In this document: in pieces, positions 36,051 to 45,925 of the stretch
Layout of the letters: every line of letters begins with the position of its first letter
How positions within the stretch are numbered: the stretch's first letter is position 1
From: Clostridia bacterium
GTDB lineage: Bacteria; Bacillota; Clostridia; Lachnospirales; Lachnospiraceae
DNA: 64,000 nucleotides
Direction of reading: 5' to 3'
Assembly: GCA_029101305.1 (NCBI GenBank)
Contig: JAQXQS010000050.1
Span: 1-64,000 of the forward strand
The notes under the pieces: model-generated
The model's database searches: none
What the model saw: only the letters and a program-made list of their open reading frames with translations
What the model was told of the DNA's origin: nothing
Made by a program: the position numbers and the translations under genes

Positions 36051-39000
36051 ATGAAAATCGAGAAGAGACTATGGATATCATTGGTTACGTTTGGAGTGTT
36101 TGCCATTTGTTTCAGTGGATGGATATTCAGCCAGAGTACAGCGAAGGAAAAATTATTCTGGGATAACACAGTCAGGTTTGCGACCAGAGAACTTAATGAG
36201 GAGGAAGTTACCACAGAAAGCATTTCGCTTCCTGCGGAATTTGATGTTCCAAAATCCATATTATTTAAAACAACCCATACCATTGCGGAAGTCTGGCTGG
36301 ATGGAAAAATGATCTACCAGTATGGTGAGGAAGAAAGTGCACCTAAATTTATGAAATCTCCGGGAAGCTGCTGGCATATCGTAGACATTCCTGGAAACAG
36401 TGCAGGTAAAAGCCTGGAAATCCGAATCATTCCGGTCTATGATGATTTCACTGGAAATTTGGACAGTATTGTGTATGGAACCAGGGGAGACTGTATTCTG
36501 AAGATTCTCACAGACAGCCTTGCAATCCTGATTATCAGCTGTGGCATTTTGTTTATGGGTGTAATCAGTCTGATCCTTTATTTTACGGCGGTGCGCAAAC
36601 GAAATAAAGAAAAAACAGAAGCAAAAATCGAGATGTTCTTGAACCTTGGAATCTTTTCCATGCTGGTTGCAATCTGGACTTTAGGACAGTGTGGTTTCCT
36701 ACAGTTTGTGATACCGGATGGAAGAACCTTGTATTTTGTGGATTTCTTCAGCTTTTTCCTGTTTCCGGTGCCTTTTAATTTCCTGTTGTACGACATTTGC
36801 AAAAGCAAATACCGAAGAGGTGCATTATATCTGGCAATGCTTTACCTGACCAATATGGCGGCAGATATGCTGCTCCAGTGTCTGGGAATCGTGGATATTT
36901 TCCAGATCCTTTTTGTAACCCATATTCTGCTGATCGCAAATGTTATCTATATGATTGTGATCATTCATTATGAAGCCGGAAAGCTGGAAAATGAAAGTGC
37001 CAGGGAATTTAAATATCCCATGTATAGCATTATGCTGTTTGGCGTACTGGAGCTTATTCTTTATTATGTCCGGAAATTCCAGACTACATCCATATTTTTG
37101 CCAATCGGAACCATGCTGTTTATTATCATGCTGATCTGGATTCAGGTGTATCGTTATTATGACCAGTATATTCAGAAGCAGAAGCTGGTTTATCTGCAGA
37201 AAATGGCGAACATGGATATGCTTACGGAGGCTATGAACCGGAATGCTTACGAGAACATGATCAAATACCTGGATGAACAGGAGATTGAGCTTCAGACCAC
37301 AGGTGTGGTATTGTTTGATCTTGATAATCTGAAGGTAATCAATGATAATTATGGCCATGCGAAAGGGGATGAGGCCCTGAAGCTTTGCTATCAGTGTATC
37401 AGAAGAGCGTTTAAGAATGAGACCAGCTGTTTCCGTATCGGAGGGGATGAGTTTGCGTATGTTTATCACAGTGAGGAAAAAGACCAGATTCCTGCGTGCA
37501 TAAGCTCGTTAGAGCGCATTCTTGAGGAAACAGCCCAGACACTCAGCTATCCGTTAAGCGTTTCCACTGGGTATGCTTATTATATCCCGGATACGGATAT
37601 TGATTTTAAGGATATTGTGAGACGAAGTGATACCATGCTGTACCGCCAGAAGCGACGGAAAAAAGTGGTGCGGTCAACGGAAAATGAGAGCTCCCTTTCC
37701 TATATGGAAAAGCGTCCCGCAGAAGATATAATTGACGAAGTAATCCTTCATGAGCAGAAATACCAGGATATGTCTTTGGATGAGCTGTGCAGGATCATTG
37801 ACCTGATCAGCCCGACCACAGATAATTATCCCTATATCATTGATTTCAGAACGGATTTCTATTATATTGCACCCCAGGCTCTGGAGCGTTTCTGCATTCC
37901 GAAAAACGCGTTCCACAAGGTAATGGAATACCACAGACAGTTTGTATATGGCCCGGATTATGCGGATCTGAGAGCGGAATTTGATGATCTGATCAATACA
38001 GACCGTTGTCTTCACAGCATGGAGTACCGCTGGATGGACCTGAAAAAAATGCCAGTCTGGATCAACTGCAAGGGCTATGTGGTACGCGATGATGAAAAAA
38101 AACCAATTTATATGATTGGTTGTGTAAATGAGATCGGTGCGAAACAAAAAGCTGATAATGTAAGTGGTCTTCTGGGAGAAACAGGATTCCGGGAATATAT
38201 AGAACAGCCGGTACCAGACTGGCAGAAAGGCTGCCTGCTGCGTGTTGGAATCGATCATTTCAAAGAAATCAACGAAAACTCCGGTCAGGAGTACGGGGAC
38301 TTTGTTCTGAGGGAAACAGCAGCATGTATTTCCAGCTGTCTGTCCGCAGATCAGAAAATTTATAAATTGCTTGCGGATGAGTTTATGATACTGGACGTTT
38401 CCTCTAATAACGTTATGGAAATGGAAAAGCTATATACCAGAATCAGGGAAGCGATTGACGGTTTTATTGAGGACAATGATTTTGATGTTATGTTCACTGT
38501 TTCGGGAGGTGTTTTGCCCCTTCATGATTCCAGGGAGCTTTCCTATTCAGAACTTATGAAACTGACGGATTTTTCCCTGAATGAGGCGAAGAAGCGTGGA
38601 AGGAACTGTTGTTATGTATTTGATGAAAAAGATTATCAGAGATTTTTGCGGAAACGAGAGCTGACACAGGAACTGAGGGAGTCAGTAAGCGCTGGATGTA
38701 AAGGCTTTCAGGCGTTTTATCAGCCGGTGTTTGAATTTACAGATGGAAAGCTTTGCGGAGCAGAAGCATTGATGAGATATACCTCGGAAAAGCTTGGAAT
38801 GGTTTCTCCGGTAGAGTTTATCCCTATTCTGGAGGAAACAGGCCTGATCATTCCGGCTGGCCGCTGGATGATGCGGGAGGCTATGAATAAATGTAGTAAG
38901 ATCCGTGAGAAAATTTCCGGATTTAAGGTAAACATCAATATTTCCCAGGTACAGGCTGCCAAGTCTGATGTGATCCTGGACATCACTGCAGAACTGGAAA

Positions 39001-39422
39001 AAGCAGGACTTCCAACAGATGCGATCAATATTGAGCTGACGGAAAGCGATCTGCTTGAAACCAACATAAACGAGAAGCACTTCCTGACCGAGATGAAGCG
39101 GATGGGAATCAAGCTGGCACTGGATGATTTCGGAACCGGTTATTCCAATTTCCATTATCTCAGCGAGTTGAATCCGGAAATCATCAAAATAGACCGTTCT
39201 TTCACAGCAAGTGCTGTGGCAGACGAAAAAGAGTATTATCTGCTGAAGCAGTTCTGTACCATGATCCATAACCTTGGTCTGAAGCTTTGCATCGAGGGCG
39301 TGGAAAATGAGGAAGAATGGGCGAAGATCAAACTGCTTGCGCCAGAATTCGGACAGGGATACTTCTGGGGAAAACCCTGCGGGTATGAGGACTTCGTGAG
39401 ACAGTTTGTGGAGAAGAATTAA
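36051..39422 (+). CDS. Membrane sensor with tandem GGDEF and EAL domains
   Basis: A 1123-residue cyclic-di-GMP enzyme. After an N-terminal signal anchor (about 7-25) comes an extracellular beta-rich domain (about 30-155), a block of about seven helices (about 160-375), a first GGDEF domain with intact GGDEF (464-468), a PAS-like segment (about 560-690), a second degenerate GGDEF (LLADEF) and a C-terminal EAL domain (about 870-1120). The EAL residues are all present: EAL (905-907), NINIS, ELTES, ALDDFGTGYS, IKIDRSF and GVENEEE. Phosphodiesterase activity is therefore likely, and cyclase activity is possible. The layout resembles 7TMR-DISM sensors. It stands alone between terminators. Confidence 0.88.
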   Translation: MKIEKRLWISLVTFGVFAICFSGWIFSQSTAKEKLFWDNTVRFATRELNEEEVTTESISLPAEFDVPKSILFKTTHTIAEVWLDGKMIYQYGEEESAPKFMKSPGSCWHIVDIPGNSAGKSLEIRIIPVYDDFTGNLDSIVYGTRGDCILKILTDSLAILIISCGILFMGVISLILYFTAVRKRNKEKTEAKIEMFLNLGIFSMLVAIWTLGQCGFLQFVIPDGRTLYFVDFFSFFLFPVPFNFLLYDICKSKYRRGALYLAMLYLTNMAADMLLQCLGIVDIFQILFVTHILLIANVIYMIVIIHYEAGKLENESAREFKYPMYSIMLFGVLELILYYVRKFQTTSIFLPIGTMLFIIMLIWIQVYRYYDQYIQKQKLVYLQKMANMDMLTEAMNRNAYENMIKYLDEQEIELQTTGVVLFDLDNLKVINDNYGHAKGDEALKLCYQCIRRAFKNETSCFRIGGDEFAYVYHSEEKDQIPACISSLERILEETAQTLSYPLSVSTGYAYYIPDTDIDFKDIVRRSDTMLYRQKRRKKVVRSTENESSLSYMEKRPAEDIIDEVILHEQKYQDMSLDELCRIIDLISPTTDNYPYIIDFRTDFYYIAPQALERFCIPKNAFHKVMEYHRQFVYGPDYADLRAEFDDLINTDRCLHSMEYRWMDLKKMPVWINCKGYVVRDDEKKPIYMIGCVNEIGAKQKADNVSGLLGETGFREYIEQPVPDWQKGCLLRVGIDHFKEINENSGQEYGDFVLRETAACISSCLSADQKIYKLLADEFMILDVSSNNVMEMEKLYTRIREAIDGFIEDNDFDVMFTVSGGVLPLHDSRELSYSELMKLTDFSLNEAKKRGRNCCYVFDEKDYQRFLRKRELTQELRESVSAGCKGFQAFYQPVFEFTDGKLCGAEALMRYTSEKLGMVSPVEFIPILEETGLIIPAGRWMMREAMNKCSKIREKISGFKVNINISQVQAAKSDVILDITAELEKAGLPTDAINIELTESDLLETNINEKHFLTEMKRMGIKLALDDFGTGYSNFHYLSELNPEIIKIDRSFTASAVADEKEYYLLKQFCTMIHNLGLKLCIEGVENEEEWAKIKLLAPEFGQGYFWGKPCGYEDFVRQFVEKN

Positions 39423-39424
39423 TT

Positions 39425-39469
39425 AAAAAATCTGGCATGCGGACAGTTAGTCCGGTGCCGGATTTTTTT
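39425..39469 (+). terminator. Terminator after the GGDEF/EAL gene
   Basis: AAAAAATCTGGC with GGAC on the left and GTCC with GCCGGATTTTTTT on the right form a hairpin directly after the stop, with a seven-T run. Confidence 0.8.
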
Positions 39470-39556
39470 GCTATAAAAGCAGGAAGAAAAAGTTTTTAAA
39501 ACAGATTTTAAAAGCTTTGAAAAAATAGAAGTTTTTTAAATGCATTGTGAAAAGTA

Positions 39557-39585
39557 TTTTCAAATCAGATGACATCTTCTATAAT
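39557..39585 (+). promoter_or_regulatory. Promoter of the MFS transporter gene
   Basis: TTTTCA at 39557-39562 and TATAAT at 39580-39585 with a 17-base spacer, about 58 bases before the start codon. A stretch of A/T-rich TTTTAAAA-type repeats at 39495-39540 lies just upstream. Confidence 0.45.
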
Positions 39586-39642
39586 GAAAAAAGACGATAT
39601 TTAAGAAAATGCATGCAAAAGATAAATTGCAGGGGTGGTTAA

Positions 39643-40824
39643 ATGAAAAACCAATACAATAAAACGATTACAGCCTGTTTCGTAGGTTATATTGTTCAGG
39701 CAGTCGTAAACAATTTTGTACCATTGTTGTTCCTGATGTTTCAGAGAACCTATGATGTTCCGCTGAATCAGATCACATTGCTGGTAACATTTAATTTTGG
39801 AATACAGTTATTGGTGGACCTTCTTTCAGTGGGATTCGTAGATAAAATAGGATACCGTGCTTCCATGTTGCTGGCACATATTTTATCAGCTGCGGGACTG
39901 ATCCTTCTTACGATTTTACCGGAGCTTTTACCAGTGCCATTTGTTGGAATATTGATTTCTGTAATGATTTATGCCATTGGTGGAGGACTTCTGGAAGTTC
40001 TTGTCAGTCCGGTGGTGGAAGCGTGTCCTTCGGACAACAAAGAAAAAGCAATGAGTATGCTTCATTCTTTTTATTGTTGGGGCCATGCAGGAGTTGTGCT
40101 GATATCAACCGTTTTTTTCAGTGTGGTGGGAATAGAGCATTGGAAAATATTAGCTGTTATCTGGGCTTTGATTCCAATTGGGAACGCTTTTGCTTTTGCG
40201 AAAGTGCCTATTGCACCATTGATCGAGGATGGTGAAGCCGGACTGGGCTTAAAGGAATTGCTGCGGATGAAAATATTCTGGATCTTACTGGTGATGATGA
40301 TCTGTGCTGGGGCAAGTGAACAGGCAGTAAGCCAATGGGCATCTACATTTGCTGAAAAAGGTCTTAGTATTTCCAAAACAGCAGGGGATCTGGCAGGACC
40401 TATGGCGTTTGCGATTCTGATGGGATTGTCAAGATTGTTCTATGGGAAGTATGGAGACCGTATTCGTTTAGACCATTTTATGATTTATAGCAGTATTCTG
40501 TGTATATTGTCTTATCTGGGAATTTCCCTTTTCGAACTTCCGCAGCTTAGTCTGGTAGCCTGTGCTGTTTGTGGATTATCTGTTGGAATCATGTGGCCCG
40601 GAACGTTTAGTAAGGCTTCCGCTGCTTTGCCAAAAGGTGGAACAGCCCTGTTTGCTTTATTGGCCTTGGGCGGAGATCTGGGCTGTGCAGGCGGTCCGAC
40701 GCTGGTGGGAATGATATCAGGAGCATTGGGAGACAATCTGAAGATGGGAATTCTGGCAGGTACTATCTTTCCGGTATTGTTGCTTGTGGGGATTGTTTTT
40801 TGTAGAAAGGTTAAAGCGGATTAG
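39643..40824 (+). CDS. MFS transporter
   Basis: A 393-residue major facilitator with about 12 membrane helices and a central cytoplasmic loop near residues 190-205. The motif between helices 2 and 3 reads GFVDKIGYRAS, the usual MFS loop. Glycine-rich helices (GGGLLEVLVSPVVEACPSD and CGLSVGIMWPGTFSKASAALP) recall the FucP/sugar branch of MFS permeases. The neighbours are not obviously an operon: a terminator precedes it and another follows. The substrate is unknown; a sugar is possible given the surrounding loci. AGGGG lies about nine bases before the ATG. Confidence 0.82.
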   Translation: MKNQYNKTITACFVGYIVQAVVNNFVPLLFLMFQRTYDVPLNQITLLVTFNFGIQLLVDLLSVGFVDKIGYRASMLLAHILSAAGLILLTILPELLPVPFVGILISVMIYAIGGGLLEVLVSPVVEACPSDNKEKAMSMLHSFYCWGHAGVVLISTVFFSVVGIEHWKILAVIWALIPIGNAFAFAKVPIAPLIEDGEAGLGLKELLRMKIFWILLVMMICAGASEQAVSQWASTFAEKGLSISKTAGDLAGPMAFAILMGLSRLFYGKYGDRIRLDHFMIYSSILCILSYLGISLFELPQLSLVACAVCGLSVGIMWPGTFSKASAALPKGGTALFALLALGGDLGCAGGPTLVGMISGALGDNLKMGILAGTIFPVLLLVGIVFCRKVKAD

Positions 40825-40857
40825 CATAGCGGCGAAGGTATATTTTGTAAGAGAAAG

Positions 40858-40893
40858 AAGCTTCATGGAGATTTGAATCCATGGAGCTTTTTT
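40858..40893. terminator. Terminator after the MFS gene
   Basis: AAGCTTCATGGA at 40858-40869 pairs with TCCATGGAGCTT at 40878-40889 around an 8-base loop, followed by TTTT. Confidence 0.8.
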
Positions 40894-41005
40894 CTGTTTA
40901 CGTATTACAAGAAAAAGCATAAATAATAGTTATAAAAATCTGCGCATAATCAGAAAAACTGAATAGTTAATACTTGCGTATAATTTGGAAGATTTATGGT
41001 ATCTA

Positions 41006-42595
41006 TTATAACTGATTCATAACAAAACGGTAATCTGTAGGTGTCATCTGAAAATTATTATAGAAAACCTGATTGAAATATTTGGTTGAAGTATACCCAA
41101 CTTTTTCCGAAATATCGGATACCTTCATCGTAGTGTGGGCAAGAAGATCTTTGGCAGCTTCCATGCGCCGTTCCGTGAGCAATTGGGAAAAGCCCATGGA
41201 GAGCTCTTTTTTTAGCAGTCTGGAAACATAAGAACTGTTGCGATTGATAAACTCAGCGGCATCGTTCAGACCGATTTGTTTATCGTAATTTTTATTTATA
41301 TATTCCATGACTGAGTTTACTATGATTCCGGTGTTGCGTGTGGTGGCACTGGACAGTTCTTGAATAATATTTTTAATACAGTTGGAAAAAACAGTCCGGC
41401 TATGTTCTGCACAAGGGCTTTCAAGGCAATAGCGGGTAATAGGGTGAGTAAGGTAACTGCTATCAGTTGGATCATCCAGAAAATTTTTTAATTGGATATG
41501 AAGGTTTAATTCTATCAGTTTAATAGCATCTTGCTGTGTAAGAAGATTTTCGTTATGTATCAAATCGAAGAAGGCATCGCCAACCTCTAACGCATCAGAA
41601 AGATTGCGTGTTTGAATTGCATTGATCAGGTTGGAAATAATTTCATTGATTTCAATAATGCTAGAACTGTAATCATTTATTTCTGCGAAAAAAAGAATAC
41701 TGTCTTCCTGTGAGCATGCATCAGATGCTTTGTAAGAAAAGCAATACTGTATCTGTTTGTTAAGTTTTGGAAACTGTTGAATAGAATTTCCTGGTTCACT
41801 GATTCCTACGGTGATAGAAGAAAAAAGCTTTTCTTTGGCATAGCATACTAAAGAAGTGGCAAAATTTCTGGCTCTTGCGGCAGGATTTTCAGCAGTAACG
41901 GGCAACAGAATGTAAACGATATTTCCAACATAACAAGATGCAATTCCTTCGTATTCTTTATTAATCTTTTTGGACAAAGAATAGGAAATGTAATATTCCT
42001 GGTTTTGCAGAATATTCATGCGGTTTGTAGTGTTACATTTTATGCCAATTAAGTAAAAGAAATCCGGGTTTAATCCAAGCGAGATACATTGCCGGAGCAA
42101 TTCGGGTGAAAAGCTTGTAATAGGATTAATCAACAATGTTTCCATAAACTGTTTTTTTAGGAGAGTCTGATTTTCTTTGAAAAATTTGGAAAGCATTTCC
42201 TTCTGCTTTTCTGTATTTTCCTGTTCCTGTAGAGTATTTATAGCTTTTTTTAGACAGCTAAGAAAAGTTTCGCTGTTTAAAGGCTTGAGAAGATAATCAA
42301 AAGCATCATATTTCAATGCTGCCTGTGCATATGAAAATTCAGAATATCCAGATACAAAAATAACGAGGAGTTTTAATTGTGTTTCATATATTTTCTGAAG
42401 AAGATCGATTCCATTTTCACATGGCATTTGAATATCTGTAAACAGAATATTTGGTTTTTCTGTCTGGATAATTGTCCAAGCATCAGATACATTATTGGCA
42501 GTCAAAAGCGCGTGGCAATTAAATTCAGATTGCTTTATTATATTTTCCATTGCCCGAAGTGCGATTATTTCATCATCTACAAGTAAGATTTTCAT
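41006..42595 (-). CDS. YesN-type response regulator, long form (REC plus AraC)
   Basis: A 529-residue regulator. The receiver domain (about 1-120) has VDDEIIA, the phosphorylated Asp in ILFTDIQMPCENG (about residue 55) and LLKPLNS. A central region of about 250 residues resembles the middle domain of long YesN proteins. The C-terminal AraC domain (about 425-525) ends with FQMTPTDYRFVMN. It begins two bases after the stop of the YesM kinase, so the two genes form an operon (kinase first). It is divergent from an ABC sugar importer that it probably activates. By eye the gene is more AT-rich than those to its left. Confidence 0.88.
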   Translation of the reverse strand: MKILLVDDEIIALRAMENIIKQSEFNCHALLTANNVSDAWTIIQTEKPNILFTDIQMPCENGIDLLQKIYETQLKLLVIFVSGYSEFSYAQAALKYDAFDYLLKPLNSETFLSCLKKAINTLQEQENTEKQKEMLSKFFKENQTLLKKQFMETLLINPITSFSPELLRQCISLGLNPDFFYLIGIKCNTTNRMNILQNQEYYISYSLSKKINKEYEGIASCYVGNIVYILLPVTAENPAARARNFATSLVCYAKEKLFSSITVGISEPGNSIQQFPKLNKQIQYCFSYKASDACSQEDSILFFAEINDYSSSIIEINEIISNLINAIQTRNLSDALEVGDAFFDLIHNENLLTQQDAIKLIELNLHIQLKNFLDDPTDSSYLTHPITRYCLESPCAEHSRTVFSNCIKNIIQELSSATTRNTGIIVNSVMEYINKNYDKQIGLNDAAEFINRNSSYVSRLLKKELSMGFSQLLTERRMEAAKDLLAHTTMKVSDISEKVGYTSTKYFNQVFYNNFQMTPTDYRFVMNQL

Positions 42596-42597
42596 TT

Positions 42598-44349
42598 TTA
42601 AATTCCTGCTTTCTCAATAGGTTTTTCAACTAAAGTGAGTGGGAGACGGATGGTAATGCATGCACCATTGTTTTCATTATTACTTAGGATTAAGCCGTGT
42701 TTTTCGCCATAATAGAGCTTCAGCCGTTTATCAATATTGTAAAGACCGTAAGATGTAGCTGGTTTTTGTTTGGAGTTATCATCAAAATTATCAAGAAAAT
42801 CTTGTGAAAAACCTGGCCCATTGTCTTTTACGCATATCTGAAAGTGTGCTTCCTTAATACTTCCTAGTATAGCAATTATTCCTTTGCCTGATATTTTCGA
42901 AGTGCCATGGATAACTGCATTTTCAATCAGAGGCTGAATGATAAGCTTAGGAATGTAGTAATGGTATAACGATTGAGGAATATCAATTAAGATAGACAGA
43001 TTGTCTCCGAAGCGGAGTTTCTGTATGTAAGTATATTCTTTTACATAATAGAAGGTTTCTTCAATCGTGCTAAAAGGGTCGCCCTTTAGGGACATGCGTT
43101 CAATGTCTGCAAGAGCATTCAGTGCATGATGACATTCTTCTTTTCTGTCCATATCTACCAGACCGGAAATACAGTTTAAAGTATTATAGAGAAAATGAGG
43201 GTTTATTTGTGCCTGAAGACTTTCAATCTCTATATTTTTTGTAAGAATTTCCTGCTCATGTATTTTTTCGGACAGAGTATGGATTCTGGAAAGTGTCTGG
43301 TTATATACGTTTGACAGTTCTGCAAATTCAATGGAGCTATCCATATGGATGAAAGCATCCTTGTTAATTGCCTTGGTTTTATTCAGCTTTTTCATAAAAT
43401 ATCCAAATTCGTTTGCAATGCTTCTGGAAATAAAGCTGGTTGCAGTGATAATTGCAAATAGAGAAAGGATAGATGGAAAAAGCAGCAGGATAATGAACAG
43501 CCGTGCATCCTTATAAACTAGGGATTGGTTAGTTATCAATAACAATTTCAGATTGTTTATGTTAGTGGAAATTGGCGTTGCGGTGTATTTACAATTCTGA
43601 GCACTTAGGCTTTCAGAATGTATTAGATTTAAAATATTTTGAACGGAAAGCTCCGTAGTATTTCTAAAAATGTGATTATCGCTGTCAATTAAAACAAATT
43701 GGTATACATTATTGTTAAGAGAAAAAATTTTATCAAATACAAAACTTTTAGGTTCTACAATTAGGGTACCAAGATAATTTTTTCCTGTGGTTGCTGTTTT
43801 GCCAGTCCATTGGTAAATATTTCGGCACATATACAATTTATCTGAATTGTCAGGAGTTTTGAAAAGAAAAGGAAGCCCATGATAGTTTTCGCTTTTCCTC
43901 ATAAGTTCATCTGTATAAGTGTGGGAAAAACCAGATACTGATTTTGAGGAGTAACTGGATGCCGAAATCAGTTTTCCACTGTTGGTGAGGAAAAATATAT
44001 TGTCGGAATAGTTAGCACTTAAGGAAGGATAATATGGAGCATCGTTAAGCAAAAGTTGTTGAGTTTCCTGTCCATCATCTTTGTTAGCATTTACCAGTAC
44101 GTTCTGGGTTGAGTTTTTATAAAAGAAAATATTTGAATCAGAGGTAAACTGATCAAAATAGGATTCCAGGGAAGCAAGGGCAGAACTGGTGTAGGTTGCC
44201 TCCTGATGAGCAGAAGATTCCCGTACAGAATGGAAATAAAACATTGTATCAATTGCCCCTATGGAAAGAAATGTGATCAATAAAATAGGGATTACATAAC
44301 GTGTGTATTTTATCCGGATACTAACAGGGGAAGTTTTTTTCTTTTTCAT
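42598..44349 (-). CDS. YesM-type sensor histidine kinase
   Basis: A 583-residue membrane kinase. Membrane helices are at about 15-36 and 280-305, with an extracellular sensor domain between. HAMP is followed by His_kinase with LQAQINPHFLYNTLNCISG (phosphorylated His) and HATPase with IPKLIIQPLIENAVIHG and DNGPGF. It is transcribed with the regulator downstream and divergent from a solute-binding protein gene. The likely signal is a sugar, sensed directly or through the binding protein; this is inferred from the family. Confidence 0.88.
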   Translation of the reverse strand: MKKKKTSPVSIRIKYTRYVIPILLITFLSIGAIDTMFYFHSVRESSAHQEATYTSSALASLESYFDQFTSDSNIFFYKNSTQNVLVNANKDDGQETQQLLLNDAPYYPSLSANYSDNIFFLTNSGKLISASSYSSKSVSGFSHTYTDELMRKSENYHGLPFLFKTPDNSDKLYMCRNIYQWTGKTATTGKNYLGTLIVEPKSFVFDKIFSLNNNVYQFVLIDSDNHIFRNTTELSVQNILNLIHSESLSAQNCKYTATPISTNINNLKLLLITNQSLVYKDARLFIILLLFPSILSLFAIITATSFISRSIANEFGYFMKKLNKTKAINKDAFIHMDSSIEFAELSNVYNQTLSRIHTLSEKIHEQEILTKNIEIESLQAQINPHFLYNTLNCISGLVDMDRKEECHHALNALADIERMSLKGDPFSTIEETFYYVKEYTYIQKLRFGDNLSILIDIPQSLYHYYIPKLIIQPLIENAVIHGTSKISGKGIIAILGSIKEAHFQICVKDNGPGFSQDFLDNFDDNSKQKPATSYGLYNIDKRLKLYYGEKHGLILSNNENNGACITIRLPLTLVEKPIEKAGI

Positions 44350-44531
44350 AAAGACCTCTTTTCTATGTAAAAGCTATTTATGGATGTCTTACTTGATTTT
44401 TATTATAACATACTGAATTTAGAAAAAAAGAAGAGGTAAAAAAATTGGTAAAGGATGTCATTTTTCTGGAATCGAAAAGTAACGTATAAAGGAATATAAT
44501 AAAGACATCAAAAAACAGGAGGGTTTTACTT

Positions 44532-45863
44532 ATGAAGAAGAAAGCGATTAGCACCTTGTTGGCAATGGTAATGACCGCAGGATTGTTTGCTGGAAATGCA
44601 TCAGCAGCATATGCAGAGGGACAGTCATCTGGAGATTACGAATATCAAGATCTGGAGGATACTGAAATTACTTATTTTAGTTTTTCTGTAGAAGGAAAAG
44701 AACTGTATGAGAAAGAAATTGCTGCTTACAATGAAGTTCATCCAAACGTGAAAATTAATCTTGAACTTGTTGGTGGCGGTACAGATTGGCGTTCTACGTT
44801 AAAGGCAGAGATTTCAAGTGGTCAAGCGCCTGATATCATTTTATTGGAAGGTGCATCTGATTTTGAGACATTTGGAGACATGCTGGAAGATCTTAGCAAT
44901 CAGCCATGGGTAGAGCATGTATATGAGAACAGTATTAATGACTGTAAGATCGGGGATTCAATAGTAGCTTTACCTGCAGGTGTTGTGTGCTATGGACTTT
45001 TGTATAATAAAGCAGTTTTCGATGCTTGCGGTATTGACGGTTCTACGTTGAAGAGCTATGACGATATAGATGCAGCGTTTGGAAAAGTACAGGATGCTAT
45101 TGATGCTGGTGATCTTGCAGATGAATTCCCGGATCTTGAAGCCGTTGTTTCACTTCCGGCAGCAGAAACCTGGGTCCTTGCAAACCATGGTGCAAATCCG
45201 GCTCTTCAGGCAGAGCTTGGAACTGCATTTGATACATATGAAGCGAAATCCGTTGATTTCACATATGCAGATGCATTAAAAGATTATATTGATCTAATGG
45301 TAAAATATTCACCAGATGCAGACAAGCCGGAAGCCTTAGTTGGTGTTGATTACGACAGTGCAATGGGTGGCTCCTTCTGTATTGGAAGAACAGCTGTCAT
45401 TCAGATGGGACAGTGGGTAGCTCCTGTAATTGAAGAAATTGATCCAGAGCTTCTTGATAATATCGGTGTTCTGCCAATGCCATTGAAGGGTGTGGATGAG
45501 GATAATATCTGTTACGGCATTGCTTCTTATATGGCAGTAAATAAAGACGCGGATGATGCAAAAAAGGCAGCTGCAAAAGACTTTATGAATTGGCTTTTCA
45601 TGTCTGATGAAGGAAAAGCACTGGTTACTTCTAACATCAGTGTTCCTATGGATAATTTTGACGATTTTCCATCTGCAAACGTAATCAGCCTTGCGTGTGA
45701 GCCATATGCAAAAGAAGGAAATACTTTCTCACTGGTATTTGGTGGGTATCCAGATGGTTGGTATGATCTGTTTGGTGCTGGAATTCAGAGCTATATTGCC
45801 GGAGATAAGGACTGGGATACAGTTATCGAAGAAGCCAAGACAAACTGGGCAGAAATGAGATAA
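44532..45863 (+). CDS. ABC sugar transporter, solute-binding protein without lipobox
   Basis: A 443-residue substrate-binding protein of the MalE/family 1 type: YNEVHPNVKINLELVGGG near the start, SGQAPDIILLEG, and VVCYGLLYNKAVFDACGI. It begins a locus with two permease genes. The signal peptide is a plain type I one (LFAGNASAAYAEG) with no cysteine, unusual in a Gram-positive where such proteins are normally lipid-anchored. AGGAGG precedes the ATG. A strong hairpin follows (45879-45911) before the permeases, which would keep this protein in excess. The sugar is unknown. No ATPase gene is in the locus, so a shared MsmK-type ATPase is probably used. Confidence 0.87.
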   Translation: MKKKAISTLLAMVMTAGLFAGNASAAYAEGQSSGDYEYQDLEDTEITYFSFSVEGKELYEKEIAAYNEVHPNVKINLELVGGGTDWRSTLKAEISSGQAPDIILLEGASDFETFGDMLEDLSNQPWVEHVYENSINDCKIGDSIVALPAGVVCYGLLYNKAVFDACGIDGSTLKSYDDIDAAFGKVQDAIDAGDLADEFPDLEAVVSLPAAETWVLANHGANPALQAELGTAFDTYEAKSVDFTYADALKDYIDLMVKYSPDADKPEALVGVDYDSAMGGSFCIGRTAVIQMGQWVAPVIEEIDPELLDNIGVLPMPLKGVDEDNICYGIASYMAVNKDADDAKKAAAKDFMNWLFMSDEGKALVTSNISVPMDNFDDFPSANVISLACEPYAKEGNTFSLVFGGYPDGWYDLFGAGIQSYIAGDKDWDTVIEEAKTNWAEMR

Positions 45864-45878
45864 AGAAGAAATTGTTTC

Positions 45879-45911
45879 AGGACAGCCGGAAAACTTTCTG
45901 GCTGTCCTTTT
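45879..45911 (+). terminator. Attenuating hairpin between binding-protein and permease genes
   Basis: AGGACAGCC at 45879-45887 pairs with GGCTGTCCT at 45900-45908, with further pairs inside, followed by TTTT. Its place between the first and second genes of an ABC operon suggests partial termination or 3' protection, raising the binding protein over the permeases. Confidence 0.75.
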
Positions 45912-45925
45912 ATGGAGGAAACGAT

